The notes under the pieces: generated by a model
Told to the model about the DNA's origin: nothing
What the model saw: the letters and a program-made list of their open reading frames with translations, nothing else
The model's database searches: none
Origin: Candidatus Aminicenantota bacterium
Lineage (GTDB): Bacteria; Acidobacteriota; Aminicenantia; Aminicenantales; JAFGBC01
Length of the DNA: 5,586 bases
NCBI GenBank assembly: GCA_016933355.1
Contig: JAFGBC010000071.1
Coordinates: 1-5,586 of the forward strand
Direction: 5' to 3'
In this document: positions 1 to 5,586 of the stretch, in pieces
Layout: every line of letters starts with the position of its first letter
Position numbering within the stretch: the first letter of the stretch is position 1
Position numbers and translations under genes: made by a program

Positions 1-21
1 AAAAAAAGTTTGATTCCGGGC

Positions 22-42
22 TTGATTTTCGATTAAAATCAA
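22..42. promoter_or_regulatory. Perfect 8-bp dyad over the HU -35 and spacer (possible operator)
   Basis: The arms TTGATTTT (22-29) and AAAATCAA (35-42) are exact reverse complements around a 5-nt centre. The left arm includes the -35 box and the right arm ends three bases before the -10 box. A dimeric protein bound here would block or modulate RNA polymerase, and an autoregulating nucleoid protein is one candidate. The symmetry is seen; the operator role is inferred. AT-rich promoter DNA can form such dyads by chance. Confidence 0.4.
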
Positions 43-50
43 TCTATAGT
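22..50 (+). promoter_or_regulatory. Sigma-70-like promoter of the HU gene
   Basis: The -35 box TTGATT (22-27) matches the consensus at four of six positions. The -10 box TATAGT (45-50) matches at five of six. They are separated by exactly 17 bp in an AT-rich patch that contrasts with the GC-rich surroundings. Transcription would start near position 57, giving a leader of about 55 nt before the HU ATG. Box sequences and spacing are read directly; activity is inferred. Confidence 0.7.
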
Positions 51-97
51 GCGGCAGACGGAGAGGGAGTTTACCCAACTCGATGCCGAATTTCTAT

Positions 98-103
98 AAG
101 GAG
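98..103 (+). promoter_or_regulatory. Ribosome binding site that fixes the HU start
   Basis: AAGGAG lies eight bases before the ATG at 112, an ideal distance. An in-frame GTG at 103-105 would add three residues, but its first base is the last base of this ribosome binding site, so it cannot be the start served by it. The ATG at 112 is therefore chosen. Confidence 0.8.
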
Positions 104-111
104 TGATCATC

Positions 112-393
112 ATGGAGAAAGCGCTGACCAAAGTCCAGGTCGTGGCGGGAGTGGCCGAGGCCGCCGGCATCAGCAAGAAGCAGGCCGCGACGGCGATCGA
201 TGCCCTGGTCCAGATGGCCTACAAGAACGCCACGAACGGCTTCTCGATTCCCGGCCTGGGCAAGCTCGTCCTCATGAACCGCAAAGCCCGCATCGGCCGC
301 AACCCCGCCACCGGCGAACAGATCAACATCCCGGCCAAGCGGGTCCTGAAGTTCCGCGTGGCCAAAGCCTGTAAAGACGCCATCCTGAGCTGA
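112..393 (+). CDS. HU family DNA-binding protein (93 aa)
   Basis: This is a histone-like nucleoid protein of the HU/IHF family. Such proteins bind DNA as dimers with little sequence specificity, bend it, and help organise the chromosome. The length of 93 residues is normal for HU. The N-terminal helical part (about residues 3-40, with LTKVQVV and the KKQAATAIDALV helix) is followed by the G-rich turn GFSIPGLGKL (43-52). Then comes the hallmark DNA-binding arm RIGRNPATGE (60-69), in which Pro65 matches the proline that intercalates between base pairs. The C-terminal stretch PAKRVLKFRVAKACKDAIL closes the fold. A strong ribosome binding site supports ATG 112 over the in-frame GTG at 103. The gene has its own promoter and a terminator-like stem-loop at its end, so it is probably monocistronic. 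The family call is firm. HU rather than IHF is inferred from the overall pattern, and no particular symbol (hupA, hupB) is justified. Confidence 0.95.
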   Translation: MEKALTKVQVVAGVAEAAGISKKQAATAIDALVQMAYKNATNGFSIPGLGKLVLMNRKARIGRNPATGEQINIPAKRVLKFRVAKACKDAILS

Positions 394-405
394 GCGTCTT
401 TATTT
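371..405 (+). terminator. Terminator-like stem-loop overlapping the end of the HU gene
   Basis: TAAAGACGC (372-380) is the exact reverse complement of GCGTCTTTA (394-402), and a G-T wobble at 371/403 extends the stem to 10 pairs. The 13-nt loop (381-393) holds the last HU codons and the TGA stop. The right arm runs into CTTTATTTCC, a short interrupted T tract. The left arm codes for HU residues near 88-90, so the hairpin is built partly from coding sequence. It could act as an intrinsic terminator or as a 3'-end stabiliser; the weak T tract leaves this open. Confidence 0.5.
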
Positions 406-468
406 CCGTTCTGTCCTAAAGACTATCGCCGAGGACGGGGCCGGGAACCGCTCCGTCGTCCGAACGCC

Positions 469-499
469 GACCTCCTCCCCGGCGAGGTCTGTCCGTTTT
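469..499 (+). terminator. Possible second hairpin with a TTTT run in the HU to M14 gap
   Basis: GACCTC (469-474) pairs with GAGGTC (484-489) around a 9-nt loop, and TTTT follows at 496-499, six bases past the stem. A competing stem CGCCG/CGGCG (465-469 with 480-484) uses overlapping bases. Just upstream, GGACG (433-437) can pair with CGTCC (457-461). The segment could be a backup terminator for HU. GC-rich DNA forms short stems easily and the T run is not adjacent to the stem, so the call is weak. Confidence 0.25.
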
Positions 500-513
500 A
501 GCGCCAGGCGGGC

Positions 514-543
514 TTGACAGCTTCTTCCCGCCGGGTGTAAAAA
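514..543 (+). promoter_or_regulatory. Candidate promoter of the M14 peptidase gene
   Basis: A perfect consensus -35 box TTGACA (514-519) is followed after 18 bp by TAAAAA (538-543), which matches TATAAT at four of six positions. Transcription would start near 550, giving a leader of about 34 nt. Its place downstream of the HU stem-loop supports independent transcription of the peptidase gene. The boxes are seen; function is inferred. Confidence 0.5.
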
Positions 544-571
544 GAGAATTCCGCCGCAATCCTTCGTGAAC

Positions 572-578
572 GAGGAGG
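572..578 (+). promoter_or_regulatory. Ribosome binding site that fixes the M14 peptidase start
   Basis: GAGGAGG ends five bases before ATG 584. The in-frame GTG at 566 lies upstream of this site and has no comparable Shine-Dalgarno sequence of its own. A start there would also put acidic residues ahead of the basic n-region of the signal peptide, so 584 is preferred. Confidence 0.75.
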
Positions 579-583
579 CCCTC

Positions 584-3184
584 ATGACGTTTCGCCGCCC
601 GCCCTTCCAAGCCCTGATTCTGATCGTAGCCCTGATCGCTCCGCTCGCCGTCTCGGCCCAGACGCCGCCCGACCGATTCCTCGGTCATCAGGTCGGCGCG
701 GACCGCAAGCTCGCCGACTACGGCCAGATCAAGGCCTACTTCGAGAAGCTGGACGCGGAATCGCCCAAGCTCTCGCTCGTCACGATCGGCGAGTCCGTCC
801 AGAAGCGGCCGATCATCATGGCCGTCATCACGGCCGAAGAGAACATGGCCAAGCTCGACGCCTACCGGGAGATCGCCCGCAAGCTCAAAATGGCGCGCGG
901 ACTGGCGGCCGACGACGCCCGCAAGCTGGCCCGCGAAGGCAAATCCATCCTTCTCATCACCTGCAGCCTCCACGCCACCGAGATCGCGGCGTCGCAGATG
1001 TCGATGGAGTTCGCCTACGACCTGGTCGCGGGCAAGACGCCCTTCGACGCCGCGGCCGTCCTGAAGGACGTCATCGTCCTCCTCGTCCCGACCCACAACC
1101 CCGACGGCAACCAGATGGTCGTCGACTGGTACCGGAAATACCTGGGGACGAAGTTCGAGGGCGGCAACATGCCCTGGCTCTACCACGTCTACGCCGGCCA
1201 CGACAATAACCGCGATTGGTTCATGTTCAACCTGCCCGAAACCAAGGCCGTGACCAAAGTCCTCTACCACGATTGGCATCCCCAGATCCACATCGACGAG
1301 CACCAGATGGGCTCGAACGGCGCGCGGCTGTTCATCCCGCCCTTCATGGATCCGCCCATCCCCAACGTCCAGCCCCTGCTCTGGCGCGGCGTCAACCTCT
1401 GCGGCGCCGCCATGCCCTACGACCTCCAGAAGAACGGCAAGAGCGGGGTCGTCCACGGCCGGAGCTTCACCGGCTGGTGGATCGGCGCCTGCGACGACAC
1501 GAGCTGGCTCCATAACACGATCGGGATCCTGAGCGAGATGGCCTCCGTCCGGGGCGCGACGCCCATCTTCATCGAGCCCGGCGAAGTCCAGCGGGACTAC
1601 GTCCAGAAACGGATGGAATTCCCCGACCCCTGGCCGGGCGGCTGGTGGCGTCTCCGGGACCTCGTCGAGTACGAGCTCATCCTCTCCAAGAGCCTTGTCA
1701 ACACGGCGGCCCTCCTCAAGGAAGACTTCCTCTACAATTCCTATCTCATGTCCAAGGCCTCGATCGAGACCGTGGACAAGAACCAGCCCTACGCCTTCGT
1801 CGTCCCGGCCCGCCAGCACGATAGTCTGACCATGCTCAAAATGATGGACATCCTCCTGTTCGGCGGCGTCGAGATCCACCGAGCGCAGGCCGACTTCGTC
1901 GCCGACAGGAAGCTCTACCCGGCCGGCTCCTACGTCATCCTTATGGCCCAGCCCTTCAAGCCCTACGCCTGGGCCCTCCTCGACAAGCAGAAATACCCCG
2001 ACCTCCGCGAATATCCCGGAGGCCCGCCCGTGACGCCCTACGACAACGCTGGCTGGACGGTGCCTCTCCAGATGGGCGTCGCCTGTGACCGGATCGAGAA
2101 CGCCTTCGAGGCCGGGCTCGAGAAGGTCGCCAAGATCGGCTACCCGGTTCCGGCGGACGGCCAGGGTCAGGCGGCCTGGTTCGCGCTCGACTGCCGGACC
2201 AATGCCGCCTACCCGATGGCCTTCGCCCTGCTCAAGGACAAAGCCGAAGTTTACAGGACCAAGGCCGTCATCACCCGCAAAGGCGTCGAGGTCCCGGCCG
2301 GTTGCTTCCTGGTCAAGAACTCGCCCGAGGTTAAAAAGGCCCTGCCCGGACTGGCCTCGAAATACGCCATGGCCGTCCTCGACCTGGACGACGTCGAGGG
2401 CATCGACAAAGCTCCGGTCAAGTTCAACCGGGTCGGCCTCTACCAATCCTGGAAGTCGAATATGGACGAAGGCTGGACCCGCTACGTCTTCGACGACCTG
2501 GGCATCCCCTACGTCACGATCCACAACGCCGACTTCAAGGCCGCCAAGGGCAAGAAGCTCGACCTCAAGGCGAACTACGACGTCATCGTCTTCCCCGACG
2601 AGAATGCCGACATCATCAAGACGGGAAAGCCCGATCCCAGCTCCCCCTGGGCCCGTTGGATGACCCCGATGCCGCCCGATTATGAAGGCGGGATCGAGCA
2701 GGCCGGCGTCGACGCCCTCAAGGCCTTCGTCGAGGCGGGCGGGATCGTGGTCGCCCTTAACGGGGCCGGCCAGTTCGCCATCAAGGAGCTTCAGGTTCCG
2801 GCCCGGAACGGCCTGGAGCGGATCGAGCGGACCAGGTTTTTCTGCCCGATGTCGATCCTCAAGCTTGAAGTCGACAACACGACGCCGATCGGCTACGGCC
2901 TCTCCAAGACGACGCCGGCCGTGTTCTCGGACAGCCCGGGCTACGAAACCCGCGTCCCGCCCAACGAATGGGACCGCAAGGTCGTGGCCGCCTATCCGGA
3001 AGAGGGCGTGCTGATGAGCGGCTGGCTCCTGGGCGAGGACGTCATCGCCCGCAAGGCGGCCGTCGTCGACTATAAGCACGGAAAGGGGCGCATCATTTTG
3101 ATCGGCGTCGTCTCCCAGAACCGGGCCCAGTCCCACGGGACCTACAAATTCCTGCTCAACGCGCTCCTCTACCCGGAGCTGTAG
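584..3184 (+). CDS. Secreted M14 family zinc carboxypeptidase with a C-terminal glutamine-amidotransferase-like domain (866 aa)
   Basis: This is a zinc metallopeptidase of the carboxypeptidase A (M14) fold. The family removes C-terminal residues from peptides; the substrate here is unknown. A signal peptide is clear: basic start MTFRRPPFQ, hydrophobic core about residues 10-23, likely cleavage after Ala25 in VSA-Q, and no lipobox cysteine. Expected active-site residues are all visible: zinc ligands His130 and Glu133 (HATE) and His240 (DEHQMG), NPDG at 172-175, Arg184 in WYRK (matching carboxypeptidase A Arg127), Asn209-Arg210 in GHDNNRDW (matching Asn144-Arg145), and catalytic Glu318 in LSEMAS (matching Glu270). 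At 866 residues it is far longer than a bare M14 domain of about 300. The middle part (about 400-650) is not recognised. Residues about 660-866 look like a Rossmann-type class I amidotransferase-like domain: strand YDVIVFPD, helix ALKAFVEAGG, strand IVVALNGAG, and a closing segment GKGRIILIGV. No nucleophile-elbow cysteine is seen, so that domain is probably structural or binding. The gene has its own promoter and faces the S41 protease gene. The M14 call is firm; the C-terminal domain call is moderate. Confidence 0.9.
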   Translation: MTFRRPPFQALILIVALIAPLAVSAQTPPDRFLGHQVGADRKLADYGQIKAYFEKLDAESPKLSLVTIGESVQKRPIIMAVITAEENMAKLDAYREIARKLKMARGLAADDARKLAREGKSILLITCSLHATEIAASQMSMEFAYDLVAGKTPFDAAAVLKDVIVLLVPTHNPDGNQMVVDWYRKYLGTKFEGGNMPWLYHVYAGHDNNRDWFMFNLPETKAVTKVLYHDWHPQIHIDEHQMGSNGARLFIPPFMDPPIPNVQPLLWRGVNLCGAAMPYDLQKNGKSGVVHGRSFTGWWIGACDDTSWLHNTIGILSEMASVRGATPIFIEPGEVQRDYVQKRMEFPDPWPGGWWRLRDLVEYELILSKSLVNTAALLKEDFLYNSYLMSKASIETVDKNQPYAFVVPARQHDSLTMLKMMDILLFGGVEIHRAQADFVADRKLYPAGSYVILMAQPFKPYAWALLDKQKYPDLREYPGGPPVTPYDNAGWTVPLQMGVACDRIENAFEAGLEKVAKIGYPVPADGQGQAAWFALDCRTNAAYPMAFALLKDKAEVYRTKAVITRKGVEVPAGCFLVKNSPEVKKALPGLASKYAMAVLDLDDVEGIDKAPVKFNRVGLYQSWKSNMDEGWTRYVFDDLGIPYVTIHNADFKAAKGKKLDLKANYDVIVFPDENADIIKTGKPDPSSPWARWMTPMPPDYEGGIEQAGVDALKAFVEAGGIVVALNGAGQFAIKELQVPARNGLERIERTRFFCPMSILKLEVDNTTPIGYGLSKTTPAVFSDSPGYETRVPPNEWDRKVVAAYPEEGVLMSGWLLGEDVIARKAAVVDYKHGKGRIILIGVVSQNRAQSHGTYKFLLNALLYPEL

Positions 3185-3279
3185 GCGGGGAGCGGGCGAG
3201 CACCAAAGAAGGCTCTCCGGACGACGTTATTCCCGTTAGTCCTAGGGCCGATGCCGGCTTCGGACTCCCCAGAGAACAC

Positions 3280-3296
3280 GCGGCTCTTCGTGCCGC
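3280..3296. terminator. Weak hairpin between the convergent genes (possible bidirectional terminator)
   Basis: GCGGC (3280-3284) pairs with GCCGC (3292-3296) around a 7-nt loop. It is the clearest short GC stem in the 139-bp gap between the two convergent stops. No T run follows on either strand, so intrinsic termination is doubtful. A second imperfect palindrome centred on GCCGGC lies at 3248-3263. Nothing else is visible in this gap. Confidence 0.2.
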
Positions 3297-3323
3297 TCCG
3301 GATAGGGGCTCGAGGCCGCTGAC

Positions 3324-5586
3324 CTATCTCTTTTCGTAGGGCGGCTGTTTGGTCAGGGGCGAAGGGCTCTTATCCAAAGCCTTCATCACCTCGACGATCG
3401 CCCGTTCGAGCTGGGGATCAACGCCCTTAGCCAGCTGGGCCGGATCGTCGATGACCTCGATGTCGGGATCGACGCCGTGGCCTTCCTTGAACCATTTCCC
3501 GTCCGCGTCATACATCCGGAAAGTCGGGACGGTGACCCCGCCGCCGTCGATGAGCGCCGGCGCTCCGCTGACCCCGATCAGCCCGCCCCAGGTCCGGGTC
3601 CCGACGAGCGGGCCCAGCTTGGCTTTGCGGAAATAGTCCGGGAAGGCGTCGCCGCCCGAACCGCTCCAGCCGTTGATCAGCATGACCTTGGGCCCGAAGT
3701 TGGCGAAGGGCGGCCACTGCCAGTTCGTCCCGTCGCGCACGGCCCAGAAGGCCAGGGGCTTGCGGTCGAGGATCTCGATGAAGCGGTCGGGGATCTGGCC
3801 CCCGTCGTTGAAGCGCTCGTCGATGATCAGGCCGGACTTTCTGTATTGGGCGGCGAACTGCCGGATGAGCTCGGTCTGGCCGTCGATCCCGGTGCTGGGG
3901 ACATAGATGTATCCGATCTTGCCCCGGCTCGCCTCTTCGACCCGTTTCCTGTTCGATTCGATCCAGGCCAGATTTCTGAGACGGGTTTCGCTCCCGAGCG
4001 CCTGGACGATGATCTTCCGGGCGCCCTCGAGAGTCGGCTTGCCGTTAATCGTCAGCTCCACGGTCTGGCCGGCCAGGCCCTCGAACGCCGCCCAGGGGTC
4101 CTTCCGGGTATCCAGCGGCGCTCCGTCAACGGCGAGGATGTAGTCGCCCGCCTTGACCTTCAGCTCCGGCCTGTCCAAGGGCGAGCGAACCTCGGCATCC
4201 CAGGAGGCGCCGGCGATGATCTTGCCGATTTGGTAAGCCCCGTCTCCCTTCACCCAATCGATTCCCAAGTATCCGACGTTCCGGGTCGGCGCCTCCTCCG
4301 TGTCCCCGCCGCCGCGGTAGGTGTGGGAGGCGCTCAGCTCGGCGATCAATTCTCCGATCACGAAATTGACGTCCCAGCGCGTCAGGCACTGATCGATCAG
4401 CTTTCCGTACCGCTCGCCCAGGGCCTTCCAATCCGCGCCGTGCATATTGGGATCGTAGAAGAAATCGCGCTCCAGCCGCCAGACGTCGCGAAAGATCTGT
4501 TTCCATTCGGCCCGGGGATCGACGATCATCTCGAGCCGGTCCGTCGGCAGCGTCTTCTCCATCTTCTGGCCCGGGGCGATGTCGACCACGGCATATCTCC
4601 CGGCCTTGCCGACCAGGAGCTTCTTGCCGTCGGCGCTGACGATCAAGACGTCCGAGTCGTCGATGACCGTCTTTTCCTCGCGGCCCTCGAGCTCGTAAAA
4701 AACGACGGCCCGGTTCCGATGGGCCGCCCCGGTGTTCGGCAGCCTGTGGAAGAGGACCTTGCCGGAAACGGCGGCGAGCGTTCCGTAATTCCCCGCGGCC
4801 GGCGGCAGGACGACCAGCCGCTCTTCGAAATTCTCCAGGCTGATTTTGACGTCCTTGGCTTTTTCCTTATCCTTGGCGTCCCCCTTATCCGTTTCTTTGT
4901 CCGCTTTCTTCGCGTCTTTCTCGGCCGTCTGATCGTCCTTTTTCGGCTCGTCCTTCTTGACGGCGGTCGCGTCGTTTTTAGGCGCAAGGGGAGACGCGAC
5001 GTCCTCATTCAGGGGGACGGCCGCGATCACGGTCGTATTGGCGTAGATGAACGTGTTGTCGACGTCGCCGTAAATGGGACGGAAGGTCCGGTTGGTCTCG
5101 AAATACAGGTACTTCCCGTCGGGATCGAAGACCGGAGCGGCATCGTTATAGTATCCCGAAGTGACCTGGTGGGCCTTGTTCGCTCCGACCTCATAAAGAA
5201 AGACCGCCGACTGGCGCGTGTCCAGGTCCCGCGCATAGGCCAGCCAGCGGCTGTCGGGGGACCAGCTCACGCTGAAGTTGTGAAGGGCGCCCTGGTAGAA
5301 ATACTGGCCTTCGTCGACCTTGACCGTCGTATTCTTGTCCCGGTCATAGATGAAGATCTCCATGGCTTTATCGATGAACGCGAGCTTCTTGCCGTCGGGC
5401 GACCAGAAGGGCTGATAGCGAAAGCCGGGGCCGTAGGCCGTCAGTGTCTTCTCCGCGCCCGGATTCTCCATGTCCCTGATGGTCAGCTCGTACTCCCCCG
5501 AGCGGTCGCTCCAATAGGCGACGAAGCGGCCGTCCGGCGACCAGGCGGGATAGCGCTCGGCGACACCGGAGCTCCGGGTCAGGTTA
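3324..5586 (-). CDS. Tricorn-like S41 family serine protease, 5' end outside the window (753 aa visible)
   Basis: The frame is open to the right edge, so this is the C-terminal 753 residues, numbered here from the first complete codon (5585-5583). Tricorn proteases cut oligopeptides; archaeal tricorn acts downstream of the proteasome, while roles of bacterial homologues are less clear. Four beta-propeller (PD40-type) repeats come first, each with a WSPDG- or FDPDG-like core, 45-47 residues apart. A Lys/Asp/Glu-rich linker follows (203-245), then further propeller-like sequence (about 246-355). A tricorn C1-like domain (about 356-430) ends in SASH, with Ser420-His421 matching Ser745-His746 of Thermoplasma tricorn. 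A PDZ-like domain (about 437-514) and the protease core (from about 555) follow. The core has RFNDGGQ (591-597), the nucleophile Ser643 in WSGSGGD, the conserved stretch TRTWGGLIG, and Glu701 in EGHGVDPDIEV, matching Glu1023. All four catalytic positions are present. Glycine stands where tricorn has Asp966 beside the nucleophile. The ATG at 5469-5471 is internal, because a propeller repeat continues upstream of it. Full-length homologues are roughly 1,050-1,100 residues, so about 300 may be missing, including any signal peptide. Confidence 0.92.
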   Translation of the reverse strand, partial: NLTRSSGVAERYPAWSPDGRFVAYWSDRSGEYELTIRDMENPGAEKTLTAYGPGFRYQPFWSPDGKKLAFIDKAMEIFIYDRDKNTTVKVDEGQYFYQGALHNFSVSWSPDSRWLAYARDLDTRQSAVFLYEVGANKAHQVTSGYYNDAAPVFDPDGKYLYFETNRTFRPIYGDVDNTFIYANTTVIAAVPLNEDVASPLAPKNDATAVKKDEPKKDDQTAEKDAKKADKETDKGDAKDKEKAKDVKISLENFEERLVVLPPAAGNYGTLAAVSGKVLFHRLPNTGAAHRNRAVVFYELEGREEKTVIDDSDVLIVSADGKKLLVGKAGRYAVVDIAPGQKMEKTLPTDRLEMIVDPRAEWKQIFRDVWRLERDFFYDPNMHGADWKALGERYGKLIDQCLTRWDVNFVIGELIAELSASHTYRGGGDTEEAPTRNVGYLGIDWVKGDGAYQIGKIIAGASWDAEVRSPLDRPELKVKAGDYILAVDGAPLDTRKDPWAAFEGLAGQTVELTINGKPTLEGARKIIVQALGSETRLRNLAWIESNRKRVEEASRGKIGYIYVPSTGIDGQTELIRQFAAQYRKSGLIIDERFNDGGQIPDRFIEILDRKPLAFWAVRDGTNWQWPPFANFGPKVMLINGWSGSGGDAFPDYFRKAKLGPLVGTRTWGGLIGVSGAPALIDGGGVTVPTFRMYDADGKWFKEGHGVDPDIEVIDDPAQLAKGVDPQLERAIVEVMKALDKSPSPLTKQPPYEKR
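4851..4979 (-). other. Lys/Asp/Glu-rich low-complexity linker inside the S41 protease
   Basis: These 43 codons encode 14 Lys, 10 Asp and 4 Glu, with Ala and Thr filling most of the rest, as in KKDEPKKDDQTAEKDAKK. The segment separates the PD40 repeats from the VKISLENFEERLVVLP stretch. It is probably a disordered, solvent-exposed loop between propeller elements. Similar charged insertions are remembered from other bacterial tricorn-like proteins at this place. The frame is intact through it. Confidence 0.85.

Noticed and set aside
67..81. Small hairpin GAGTT/AACTC in the HU leader as a riboswitch or attenuator.
   Set aside because: It is only a 5-bp stem with a 5-nt loop, with no alternative pairing to the ribosome binding site of comparable strength and no known riboswitch pattern.
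566..583. GTG at 566 as the start of the M14 peptidase.
   Set aside because: It precedes the GAGGAGG ribosome binding site that serves ATG 584, and would place two Glu residues before the basic n-region of the signal peptide.
2085..3014. Ser/Pro/Arg/Thr-rich open frames (2085-2663 and 2682-3014) overlapping the M14 gene on the same strand.
   Set aside because: They are shifted-frame shadows of GC-rich coding sequence with repetitive composition and no ribosome binding site or domain.
416..3136. A 906-codon open frame on the minus strand, fully antisense to the M14 gene.
   Set aside because: Its codons are the exact reverse complements of the sense codons. Stops would appear only where the sense gene uses TTA, CTA or TCA, which this GC-rich gene avoids. 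The product is dominated by G, V, D, E and R, shows no domain, and the sense strand has every M14 catalytic motif.
3185..3323. Search for a small gene or strong terminator between the convergent genes.
   Set aside because: There is no start with a ribosome binding site, no T run after any stem, and only short GC palindromes including two TCCGGA copies (3216-3221, 3297-3302).
4126..5236. Arg/Lys-rich minus-strand open frames (4126-4506, 4643-5008, 5027-5236) inside the S41 gene.
   Set aside because: They overlap the intact S41 frame out of register. Their basic composition follows from reading GC-rich or Lys/Asp-rich codons in another frame.
5089..5555. Repeated WSPDG-type motifs as a DNA repeat array.
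   Set aside because: The repetition is at the protein level only (propeller blades 45-47 residues apart). The DNA is not a tandem repeat.

Overview
The window carries three protein genes in GC-rich bacterial DNA: a small HU-type nucleoid protein, a secreted M14-type zinc carboxypeptidase, and the 3' part of a large tricorn-like S41 serine protease. No RNA gene, mobile element, CRISPR array or long repeat is visible. High-GC codon choice, the form of the HU protein and a large M14 protease beside a bacterial tricorn homologue suggest an Acidobacteriota- or Candidatus Aminicenantes-like organism. That placement is an inference from remembered family patterns, not from a search.

Layout. Positions 1-111 hold a good sigma-70-like promoter (TTGATT, 17 bp, TATAGT) with a perfect 8-bp dyad over its -35 side, a leader of about 55 nt and a strong ribosome binding site. 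HU follows at 112-393 (+) and ends in a stem-loop that starts inside its last codons. The 190-bp gap 394-583 holds GC-rich hairpins and a TTGACA-type promoter. The M14 gene is 584-3184 (+). A 139-bp convergent gap (3185-3323) contains only a weak hairpin. The S41 gene is 3324-5586 (-); its reading frame stays open to the right edge, so its N-terminus lies outside the window.

Function. HU appears to be its own transcription unit and a housekeeping gene. The two proteases face each other tail to tail, so they are not one operon. Both belong to families that break down peptides: the tricorn-like enzyme trims oligopeptides, and the M14 enzyme removes C-terminal residues. The M14 protein has a clear signal peptide. 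Whether the S41 protein is exported cannot be seen here. Together they suggest a peptide-scavenging lifestyle, which is an inference from families and adjacency. I see no convincing sign of an undescribed system. The more interesting points are the regulatory dyad, the terminator-like structure overlapping the HU coding end, and the composite architecture of the M14 protein.
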